Under the pieces are notes generated by a model. The model searched no databases. It was not told where the DNA came from and was given only the letters and a program-made list of their open reading frames with translations. Both the position numbers and the translations under genes were made by a program. Positions 1-5,196 of a stretch of 5,196 nt of DNA are shown here, piece by piece (within the stretch, counting starts at the first letter, position 1; each line of letters opens with the position of its first letter). The DNA comes from Proteiniphilum sp. (lineage in GTDB: Bacteria; Bacteroidota; Bacteroidia; Bacteroidales; Dysgonomonadaceae): positions 1-5,196 of the forward strand of contig JAISZV010000244.1 in NCBI GenBank assembly GCA_031284475.1, given 5' to 3'.

Positions 1-869
1 CGTGACATCTGGGCGAGTAAAATGCTTGTCTGAAATTCCGTGATGCGCATGTTTACACCTCTGATACCCGATCCGGTAGAGTAAGAGGTAGAAGTTCCGC
101 CTTGTCCCTGGTTGTGGAAACTGTAACACCGTTTTATAAAATCGTCGTCGTTCGTAGAGATCGCTCCACCTTCCGCACAGTTAAGGTTTTTGGAGGACTG
201 GAAACTGAATGCCCCGCCCAGTCCGTATGAACCGACTTTTTTCCCTCTCCATTCTGCCAAATGCGCCTGGCAAGCATCTTCGATAACATGGATATTGTAT
301 TTTTTCCCGATCGGTAATATCCGATCCAGGTCTGCAGGTGATCCTCCCATATGTACCGGCATAATCACTTTAGTTTGTTTCGTGACCGCAGCTTCTATTT
401 TAGCCGGGTCAATCTGGAACGATTCGATGTCGGTATCGACAAAGATTGGTAGTGCATAGTTCAGGACAATGACGTTATAAGTCGCCACGAATGTGTATGG
501 AGGAATGATGACTTCATCTCCCGGCCCGATGCCGATCGCTCCTAACATAGTAAAAAGCGCGCTGGTGCCGCTTGCTACGCCTAACGTGTGTTTAACATCC
601 AGTATTTTTGCATATTCAGATTCAAATGTGGCTGACATATTTCCGTTCAACCGTCCCCACTTACCTGTTCTTAACGTATTGATAAGCGCTTGTTCCTCCT
701 TTCCGTTAAAGATAGGCCAACCGGTAAATTTTTCCGGATACGATTTTCTTCCGCCTAATAAGGCCGGCTTTATATTATCACCGGAAAAATTCGCTCTTGA
801 AAATGATGGCATGAATAGTAAACTACCTCCGGCTATCGCGGCTTTTCCTATAAAATTACGTCTGTTCAT
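1..869 (-). CDS. DegT/DnrJ/EryC1/StrS-family PLP-dependent aminotransferase with Tat-like signal (3' end outside window)
   Basis: 289 codons are visible; the family usually runs to about 370-440 residues, so roughly the last quarter lies beyond the left edge. Members transfer an amino group, usually from Glu or Gln, to keto-sugars or keto-cyclitols using pyridoxal phosphate. The fold type I landmarks are present: the cofactor-phosphate loop GTSAL (101-105), PPYTF (123-127), the pyridine-contacting Asp198 in EDAC, and Lys227 in FSFQSSKNL as the Schiff-base lysine, followed by EGGAI (233-237). The FSFQSSK form resembles the AHBA synthase/scyllo-inosose aminotransferase branch as I recall it. 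The N-terminus is unusual: NRRNFIGK (2-9) matches a twin-arginine motif, followed by a short hydrophobic stretch to about residue 20 and a possible cleavage after Ser-Arg-Ala26. This suggests export of the folded holoenzyme, whereas most relatives are cytosolic. The ATG lies inside the end of the MurQ-like gene (14-nt overlap), so the two are probably translationally coupled. Family assignment is firm; substrate and location are inferred. Confidence 0.93.
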   Translation of the reverse strand, partial: MNRRNFIGKAAIAGGSLLFMPSFSRANFSGDNIKPALLGGRKSYPEKFTGWPIFNGKEEQALINTLRTGKWGRLNGNMSATFESEYAKILDVKHTLGVASGTSALFTMLGAIGIGPGDEVIIPPYTFVATYNVIVLNYALPIFVDTDIESFQIDPAKIEAAVTKQTKVIMPVHMGGSPADLDRILPIGKKYNIHVIEDACQAHLAEWRGKKVGSYGLGGAFSFQSSKNLNCAEGGAISTNDDDFIKRCYSFHNQGQGGTSTSYSTGSGIRGVNMRITEFQTSILLAQMS

Positions 870-1710
870 GATTATAAATATTAAAGTTTGTATTATTTTG
901 CTGTGTATTTAAATAGTTCATTGCATTTTTCACACCTTGGCAGGTGATGATAAGTTCCTTTGCTTGTGCGTAATCTTCAATTCCGCTTAATTCCATCAAC
1001 ATTTTTGTTGCCCGGTCTATTACTTTGTTGTTAATAAGCCTGACATTCAACATTTTATTATCTTCAATCCTTCCCAAACGAATTAATACTGTCGTACTGA
1101 TCATATCAAAAACCATCTTTTGAGCTGTACCGCATTTCATCCTTGTACTTCCGGTAACAAATTCCGGCCCCATGATAATTTCAACAGGATAATGGCTTAT
1201 TGCAGCGATCGGAGAATTCGGATTATTAACGATACATCCGCAAGCGATCCCTTCTTCACGGCATTTTTTTAGTCCGGCCAGAACAAACGGTGTTGTGCCG
1301 CTGGCAGAAATCCCGATGACAAAATCTTTTGGGTTAACGTTGAACAAATTCATCTGCCTGACAGCATCTTCTTCATCATCTTCTTTTTCTTCGAGAGCCT
1401 CTACCAGATGTTCTTCTCCTCCGGCTAAGATGCTGTTGATAATACCTTTTTCAATACCAAATGTGTTTGGAAGTTCCACTTTGTCCAGGACGGATAACCT
1501 TCCGCCACTGCCGGCGCCAAGATAAAACATCCGTCCCCCGTCTTTGAGTCGTTTCTCAATCGCTTTAATCATGCCGGCGATTTGAGGTAAGGCCCTCTCT
1601 ATAGCAAGTGCCACTTTTTTATCTTCGTTGTTAATCTTTCCGACAAGTTCTTCAACCGTCATCTTTTCAAGATGATTGTATAAAGAAGGTTGCTCTGTTA
1701 TTTTTTCCAT
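856..1710 (-). CDS. murQ: MurQ-like N-acetylmuramic acid 6-phosphate etherase (divergent)
   Basis: 284 residues against 298 in E. coli MurQ. MurQ is a cytosolic SIS-domain lyase that removes the D-lactyl ether of MurNAc-6-phosphate, giving GlcNAc-6-phosphate and lactate in peptidoglycan recycling. The opening KITEQPSLYNHLEK is typical of Bacteroidota MurQ. The sugar-phosphate loop is YLGAGSGGRLSVLD (63-76). Glu79 aligns without gaps with catalytic Glu83 of E. coli, and Glu110 (KED) with Glu114; their spacing of 31 is kept. ISASGTTP (134-141) and the family signature GSTRMKCGTAQK (187-198) follow. Departures from canonical MurQ, recalled from memory: GAGTSGR reads GAGSGGR, and DASECPPT reads DKVELPNT around the general acid. 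The C-terminus is short and ends in an Asn/Gln-rich tail (about 266-284) that overlaps the next gene. The gene starts 39 nt after the ceramidase-like gene and is probably cotranscribed with it. No MurNAc kinase, transporter or MurR regulator is visible. A related ether or phosphosugar substrate is possible. Confidence 0.9.
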   Translation of the reverse strand: MEKITEQPSLYNHLEKMTVEELVGKINNEDKKVALAIERALPQIAGMIKAIEKRLKDGGRMFYLGAGSGGRLSVLDKVELPNTFGIEKGIINSILAGGEEHLVEALEEKEDDEEDAVRQMNLFNVNPKDFVIGISASGTTPFVLAGLKKCREEGIACGCIVNNPNSPIAAISHYPVEIIMGPEFVTGSTRMKCGTAQKMVFDMISTTVLIRLGRIEDNKMLNVRLINNKVIDRATKMLMELSGIEDYAQAKELIITCQGVKNAMNYLNTQQNNTNFNIYNHEQT

Positions 1711-1749
1711 TGGTTGTATTATAACGTTTATTAAAGAGTGAATTTTACT

Positions 1750-3129
1750 TCAATGTTCTGCCGGCAGAAGTTTTTTTACGACATTCATCAATATTTCTTC
1801 CGATTCGGCGGTTACCGGACTGGATTTAATCTCGTATCCTCCATGCAGATAAGATTCCTTTGTCCCGATATAAAAGGGGCCATAATCACCGTATGCGGCC
1901 ATTGTTACGAAAAGATCTTTTCGTAATGCTTTTGCTGCAATCTGATATTCGACAAACAACTCTCCCGGCATAAATAGGATTCTGGCGTTTCCGATGCTTA
2001 AGCAGGCAATATCAATTGTTATTCCTGCTTTTCTGCGTTTAATCCAACCCAAACATCCCAGACTGTTCGTACGGTAGCGCATATCTTTTGATCTCATTTC
2101 CGCTTCAATTTTTTCTTCAACGCCTTGGGCTACAGGTAAAGCTACCGGTTCCGTATGCCATGAAATATCCTTGGATGTAACGGAATCATTGATGCTGTTT
2201 TCCCAAGCCCTTTTCATGCCATCTGCCAGACGTTCGGCTAATATTTGCCTATTTTCCGGCGAGCCGTCATTGTATTTTCCCGCGCCGATATTTCCTCCCG
2301 CGCCGTTGAAGTGAACATGCAGGGCTTCAGGTACTTCAAGCTGCCTGTAAAACCGTGCTACTCCCGGAAAGTCGGGATTTGCAATTTTAGTGAGGTAATA
2401 ACTTTGTGGATGAGTTGCATAAAAACTGAGAACAGCAATCGGTTTATCTTGATTCCAAAAGCTTATTAACGACACATCCGGGTCAATTAAACCTTCAGGC
2501 TTGGCGCGAAGTGCGGAATCTCTACAGGCTGTTGCACGCATGACATCCATGCTACCGTCTTCTTTCATAATCCTTCGGTTTGAGGCGACCCGATAAACAG
2601 GTGCGTGGCCTGTCTTTATATGTGTAACGGGTTGAGGTTTTTTAAGGGCTTCACCGATGGCATGTTTTAATCGTTCGATCGTATTGCGGGCAAAGTCACC
2701 GTTAAAACCGGCAAGTTCTATTCCGGCTTCCTTTAGAATCGCTTCTGCTGTGAAGTCGCAGATTGGAGCGTCATGTTGATGTAGTGTATGAACGACAACA
2801 TGACGGGAATCGGTATTGGCCGCTATTGCCAAAGCCTTTTTAAATGCATCCTGACTTTCGTTTGAAATTCCAATCCAATCGATGGTGCATAAAACAATTG
2901 GTTTTTCAATGCCTGTAAGTACGACACCTCTGGCACGAAGCCCCAGATCCCACGTGTTGACCATGAGATCGTAAGCCAGCCAGCTCCCTACAGGAGGAGT
3001 GGCATCGATATCAAATACCGAAACATAGAGCTTTGTCGAAGCCGGGTTTGTTTGTTCGTTTTTCTCTTCGGCAGAAGATAAGAAACTACAGAAAAAAAAG
3101 AACCTTAGTATAAATAGGGGGCGTAACAT
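1750..3129 (-). CDS. Exported neutral/alkaline ceramidase-like metallo-amidase domain protein
   Basis: 459 residues. A signal peptide is visible: Arg3 and Arg9 flank a hydrophobic core (5-18), with likely signal peptidase I cleavage after SSA20; the Cys at 14 has no proper lipobox. The mature protein resembles the N-terminal catalytic domain of neutral/alkaline non-lysosomal ceramidases, zinc enzymes that hydrolyse an amide bond. Supporting features are DIDATPPVGSWLA (40-52), a His cluster HTLHQHDAP (114-122), FYATHPQSYY (236-245) with His240, HVHFNGAGGNIGAG (271-284), PGELFVEYQ (388-396) with Glu390, and ESYLHGGYE (425-433). By analogy with bacterial ceramidase (two His, one Glu, one Tyr on zinc), candidate ligands are one of His114/117/119, His240, Glu390 and Tyr427 or Tyr432. 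True ceramidases are about 650-750 residues with an extra C-terminal domain; this one ends after the catalytic domain and has HxHDAP where they have a THSGP-like motif. Ceramide is therefore not a safe substrate call. It begins 24 nt after the propeller gene, with no Shine-Dalgarno sequence. Confidence 0.85.
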   Translation of the reverse strand: MLRPLFILRFFFFCSFLSSAEEKNEQTNPASTKLYVSVFDIDATPPVGSWLAYDLMVNTWDLGLRARGVVLTGIEKPIVLCTIDWIGISNESQDAFKKALAIAANTDSRHVVVHTLHQHDAPICDFTAEAILKEAGIELAGFNGDFARNTIERLKHAIGEALKKPQPVTHIKTGHAPVYRVASNRRIMKEDGSMDVMRATACRDSALRAKPEGLIDPDVSLISFWNQDKPIAVLSFYATHPQSYYLTKIANPDFPGVARFYRQLEVPEALHVHFNGAGGNIGAGKYNDGSPENRQILAERLADGMKRAWENSINDSVTSKDISWHTEPVALPVAQGVEEKIEAEMRSKDMRYRTNSLGCLGWIKRRKAGITIDIACLSIGNARILFMPGELFVEYQIAAKALRKDLFVTMAAYGDYGPFYIGTKESYLHGGYEIKSSPVTAESEEILMNVVKKLLPAEH

Positions 3130-3153
3130 GACGATATTCCGGTTAGATAGGTT

Positions 3154-4527
3154 TCAAACGATCCCTGTTTTCGTAGTTGCGTTTGTGGCGACGTCGCGCT
3201 CGACATCTTTCGGATCCGCTATGATTGGGAGTGCGCGACTTGTGTCGGTTATGGCAAATGGGATTTTAATAAGGTCTTCTATTTCTTTCCCGTCATGTAT
3301 GAAACGGGCTAACGTATATACGTTATTATGGTTATCTATGGCGATGGAATTTACATAAGTAGGGAAACTGCCGTCTTCATAGAAGATGGGGCCGTGATCT
3401 TTATATTTATTATCGGGTAGATGATAAGTGATCAAATGTAAATATTCCAACCCTTTCGCAGCTCCCATTGATATTTTATCAACACCTTTTACACGTTGGC
3501 CGTTTTTGTATATAGGCGCTCCGGTGAGATAGCAGATCGTATCATTATTTATGGTAAAGCCCAGATATCCGTAGCTGAACTGGTCAAACATACCGCACCT
3601 CTTTGAGGGTTCCGATACAATCCGGTCGATCAGTTCGATTTTTTTGTTTCGGGTATCGAAACGGAAGAGATAGCCTGAATTTCCATGAATCCCGTAGGCG
3701 ACCTGTTCCTTTTCATACCAGCAAATTTTACGCCAGTTATAGGCCATGCTGCCGGCCCCGGCGTGATCGTAGGAGCCGAAATAGTCCAAGCGCAGGTCTA
3801 TATTTTCCACTTTCCGGGGAGCGTTATCTTCCGGAGAAAAAGAAAATATATCGCCTTCTGCCGTAGAGTAATATAATTTGCCATCTCGGGGGTCGACAAA
3901 CATAGACCGGCACAGCACACGGTAGTCCTTTCCGATGATCCCCCCTTCTCCTTGTTCGTTAACCGGGCCGAGGTCTTTTAAGGTACCCCGTTTTATATCG
4001 TAATCAATCAGGCGGCCTTTGGGCCAGGTGATGCCATACAATCGCTCTCTCTCTTTGTCTATCGTCATAGTTAGTATGCCTTCCCCGTGAGGAGCAACGG
4101 CGAGACTTTTGATTTCGCCCGTTTTGAGATCATAATAAAGAAAATGCCCTCCCGGGTATAGTTTATACCCCTCCGGAGCATGCTTGGGAAGTTGTTCCGA
4201 GCCATCGATCATTTCGTAATACCCAACGTGTGTGGCAAAAAATAATTTTCCTTTGTGTTCGTAAAATTCCACATGGCTTTTTCCTTGTGCAATATACCGG
4301 GCTTCTTTTTCTCCCAAGATATCCGAAAGGTCGGCGATAAATTCCGTTTTATCTTCTTCCGGCTTATACCGGTAAAATTGTCCGCCTGTATCGTGCCGGG
4401 TAGACGAAAGGATATAATATATATTTCCGTCGCTCGCGCCGGAAATAGCATTGTAGGTATCGTGGGCGTCGCTGAATCCCGAATAGTAACGTATGGCAAT
4501 GAACCCTTTTTCTGTCGTCTTTTTCAT
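3154..4527 (-). CDS. Seven-bladed beta-propeller protein of unknown function
   Basis: 457 residues from the ATG at 4527. An in-frame TTG at 4572 would add 15 Lys-rich residues, but it overlaps the promoter candidate's -7 element and no family feature supports it, so I chose the ATG, which follows an AT-rich leader. About seven blade-like repeats end in the x-Y/F-x-Y/F-D/K-x-x-T/D-G/K pattern: FYRYKPEEDK (51-60), LYYDLKTGEI (130-139), LIDYDIKRGT (173-182), IFSFSPED (227-234), LFRFDTRNKK (287-296), LITYHLPDN (365-373) and DLIKIPFA (418-425). Each follows a GKLYY-like strand. Several histidines sit in distinctive contexts: RHDTGGQ (44-50), FATHVGYY (97-104), PHGEG (146-150), YDHAGAGS (253-260) and KDHGPI (376-381). 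They could line a central cavity, as in propeller-type polysaccharide lyases such as PL22, but I cannot assign it to such a family. No signal peptide or membrane segment is visible, unlike both exported neighbours, so it is either cytosolic or has a misjudged start. First gene of the putative operon. Confidence 0.85.
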   Translation of the reverse strand: MKKTTEKGFIAIRYYSGFSDAHDTYNAISGASDGNIYYILSSTRHDTGGQFYRYKPEEDKTEFIADLSDILGEKEARYIAQGKSHVEFYEHKGKLFFATHVGYYEMIDGSEQLPKHAPEGYKLYPGGHFLYYDLKTGEIKSLAVAPHGEGILTMTIDKERERLYGITWPKGRLIDYDIKRGTLKDLGPVNEQGEGGIIGKDYRVLCRSMFVDPRDGKLYYSTAEGDIFSFSPEDNAPRKVENIDLRLDYFGSYDHAGAGSMAYNWRKICWYEKEQVAYGIHGNSGYLFRFDTRNKKIELIDRIVSEPSKRCGMFDQFSYGYLGFTINNDTICYLTGAPIYKNGQRVKGVDKISMGAAKGLEYLHLITYHLPDNKYKDHGPIFYEDGSFPTYVNSIAIDNHNNVYTLARFIHDGKEIEDLIKIPFAITDTSRALPIIADPKDVERDVATNATTKTGIV

Positions 4528-4569
4528 CTTATTTTTACTAATGAATAATTTAAGTTTATTATCCTTATA

Positions 4570-4601
4570 CAAAAGAATGGAATAATCACGTATAATTCAA
4601 G
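4570..4601 (-). promoter_or_regulatory. Bacteroidota-type promoter candidate for the four-gene operon
   Basis: On the minus strand, CTTG (4601-4598) is followed after 20 nt by TTCTTTTG (4577-4570). The Bacteroidota primary sigma consensus is TTTG at -33 and TAnnTTTG at -7 with a spacer of about 19-21 nt, so each element has one mismatch and the spacing fits. Transcription would start near 4565, leaving a leader of about 38 nt before the ATG at 4527. It would also place the alternative TTG start at 4572 upstream of the transcript. This is a match by eye in an AT-rich region, so chance is possible. Confidence 0.4.
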
Positions 4602-4625
4602 ACAGATCACGTACTTTTTTCCTCA

Positions 4626-4647
4626 AAAAACGTCATTTGACATTTTT
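4626..4647. other. 22-bp A/T-flanked palindrome: operator or weak terminator
   Basis: AAAAACGTCA and TGACATTTTT flank a TT centre; nine of ten arm positions pair. It lies about 25 nt upstream of the -33 candidate, a position where an activator could bind. In minus-strand RNA it could also fold into a 9-bp stem (A-U rich, one U-G pair) with a 4-nt AAAU loop, ending in a U run, so a weak second terminator for read-through is equally possible. The sequence does not decide between the two. Confidence 0.35.
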
Positions 4648-4763
4648 GTATTTATATAAACAAAACTGTTTGGATGTGATAACAGGGCTGACGCATCTAA
4701 ATCTATTTGCAATTATGGATAAAAGAGCGATCTTTCCGGCGAGAATTATACCGTTGGCAGTAG

Positions 4764-4806
4764 AAAGAGATCCTGTCGGCCGAGACATCGTATCCGGCAG
4801 GATCTC
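4764..4806 (-). terminator. Hairpin with short U tract after the glycosidase-like gene
   Basis: Arms 4794-4806 and 4767-4779 are complementary over 13 bp with one mismatch, around a 14-nt loop. In minus-strand RNA the mismatch is C-A and the stem is followed by UUUCU, starting 20 nt after the TAA of the upstream gene. That position fits an intrinsic terminator, although the U tract is short. In plus-strand RNA the mismatch becomes a G-U wobble, but no U tract follows. A structured 3' end stabilising the transcript is the alternative. Confidence 0.5.
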
Positions 4807-4826
4807 CGTAAAAAAATGATTGCGCG

Positions 4827-5196
4827 TTAATTGGCAGGCAAACGCACAAATTCCGGGAACGATGATATTCGTAATCTTGCCGCTCCCATCGGTACTAAAA
4901 CGATGTCTTCCAACTCTCCCGTCGTGTGTGCCGGATAGGCGGGAAGCACGGCGCACAGTCCGAACTTATCGATTGTCCATGACGGGATTTTGCTTCCTTT
5001 TGCCTTGATTTCAATCGGTACGCTTTCTAAGGTGAAAGGGAAATTGTCGTTGGGCCAGGATTTTTTTACTATCGTAAACGATTGTTCCGGATATTCGGCG
5101 TTGCACTGCAATGCGAAATTCCATGGGCTATCGGGATAGATTTCCCATGACGGCCATTTTAATTCGTCCACTCCTTCCTGCCAGCCGGAGCCGGAC
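4827..5196 (-). CDS. C-terminal fragment of a probable GH127/DUF1680-type glycoside hydrolase (5' end outside window)
   Basis: The last 122 codons of a gene entering from the right edge; the frame is open to base 5196, so the GTG at 5171 is an internal Val codon, not a start. Recognisable pieces are WEIYPDSPWNFAL near residue 18 of the fragment, PIEIKAKGSKIPSW in the middle, and EDIVLVPMGAARLRISSFP near the end. These resemble the C-terminal beta-sandwich of beta-L-arabinofuranosidase-like proteins (GH127/DUF1680, six-hairpin glycosidases), which in relatives carries SPWNYAL- and LIPYGCxxLRIxxFP-like motifs as I recall them. The catalytic barrel is outside the window, so neither activity nor substrate can be judged. 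The sequence ends LPAN followed by TAA, and a hairpin 20 nt downstream probably ends its transcript, separating it from the following operon. That this is a genuine C-terminal coding fragment is clear; the family call is moderate. Confidence 0.6.
   Translation of the reverse strand, partial: SGSGWQEGVDELKWPSWEIYPDSPWNFALQCNAEYPEQSFTIVKKSWPNDNFPFTLESVPIEIKAKGSKIPSWTIDKFGLCAVLPAYPAHTTGELEDIVLVPMGAARLRISSFPEFVRLPAN

Larger units (their letters stand above)
4528..4826. other. 299-bp intergenic region separating two transcription units
   Basis: This is the only sizeable non-coding stretch in the window. Read on the minus strand it holds, in order, a hairpin close to the end of the glycosidase-like gene, a GC-moderate stretch with no recognisable content (about 4660-4760), an AT-rich palindrome, and a promoter candidate ahead of the propeller gene. 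Open frames cross it on both strands, including a 34-codon plus-strand frame from 4715 to 4819. None has a recognisable product, and the best of them runs through the hairpin. Confidence 0.7.

Noticed and set aside
190..912. Two plus-strand open frames (190-459 and 493-912) opposite the aminotransferase.
   Set aside because: Their products match no family I recognise, while the minus strand has continuous DegT motifs through the same bases.
1711..1749. A TATAAT-like box in the gap before the MurQ-like gene as an internal promoter.
   Set aside because: It ends only a few bases before the ATG, leaves almost no leader, does not fit the Bacteroidota -7 consensus and has no -33 partner.
4528..4572. 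Longer form of the propeller protein starting at TTG 4572.
   Set aside because: TTG is a rare start, the extra 15 residues are Lys/Asn-rich and show no signal peptide, and the region overlaps the promoter candidate.
4715..4819. A 34-codon plus-strand frame, part of a longer open frame from 4637, with a protein-like composition (MDKRAIFPARI...).
   Set aside because: It runs through the hairpin at 4767-4806, has no recognisable domain, and a promoter search upstream gave only a -7-like box without a properly spaced -33 box.
4633..4956. A 107-codon minus-strand frame overlapping the end of the glycosidase-like gene.
   Set aside because: Its first half is out of frame with clear homology-bearing coding sequence and the rest is intergenic; it resembles no known protein.
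5169..5171. GTG at 5171 as the start of a small 114-residue protein.
   Set aside because: The frame is open to the window edge and the residues before it (GSGWQEG) continue naturally into the domain, so this is the tail of a larger gene.

Overview
The window reads as a stretch of a Bacteroidota genome, most likely order Bacteroidales. GC looks moderate, mid-40s percent by eye (not computed). Starts are preceded by AT-rich leaders without Shine-Dalgarno sequences. A promoter candidate fits the Bacteroidota -33/-7 pattern better than a sigma70 pattern. The MurQ-like protein opens much like Bacteroides MurQ as I remember it. All five genes lie on the minus strand, so transcription runs from high to low coordinates. 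I see no RNA genes, insertion sequences or CRISPR arrays.

Layout in the direction of transcription. (1) 5196-4827: the C-terminal end of a large protein cut by the window edge, probably a glycoside hydrolase of the GH127/DUF1680 type. (2) 4826-4528: a 299-base intergenic region with a terminator-like hairpin just after that gene, an A/T-flanked palindrome, and a Bacteroidota-type promoter candidate. (3) 4527-3154: a seven-bladed beta-propeller protein of unknown function without a visible signal peptide. (4) 3129-1750: an exported protein related to the N-terminal domain of neutral/alkaline non-lysosomal ceramidases. (5) 1710-856: a MurQ-like N-acetylmuramic acid 6-phosphate etherase, divergent around the active site but keeping both catalytic glutamates. 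(6) 869 to the left edge: a DegT/DnrJ/EryC1/StrS PLP-dependent aminotransferase with a twin-arginine-like export signal, lacking its C-terminus because the window ends.

Genes 3 to 6 are spaced by 24 nt, 39 nt and a 14-nt overlap, so they look like one operon starting near 4565. The combination is unusual: an exported amidase-like hydrolase, a sugar-lactyl ether lyase, a probably exported sugar aminotransferase and a propeller protein, downstream of a possible polysaccharide-degrading enzyme. My inference is a catabolic cluster for a modified amino sugar or glycoconjugate, possibly containing amide and ether linkages. The sequence shows the families and the linkage, not the substrate.
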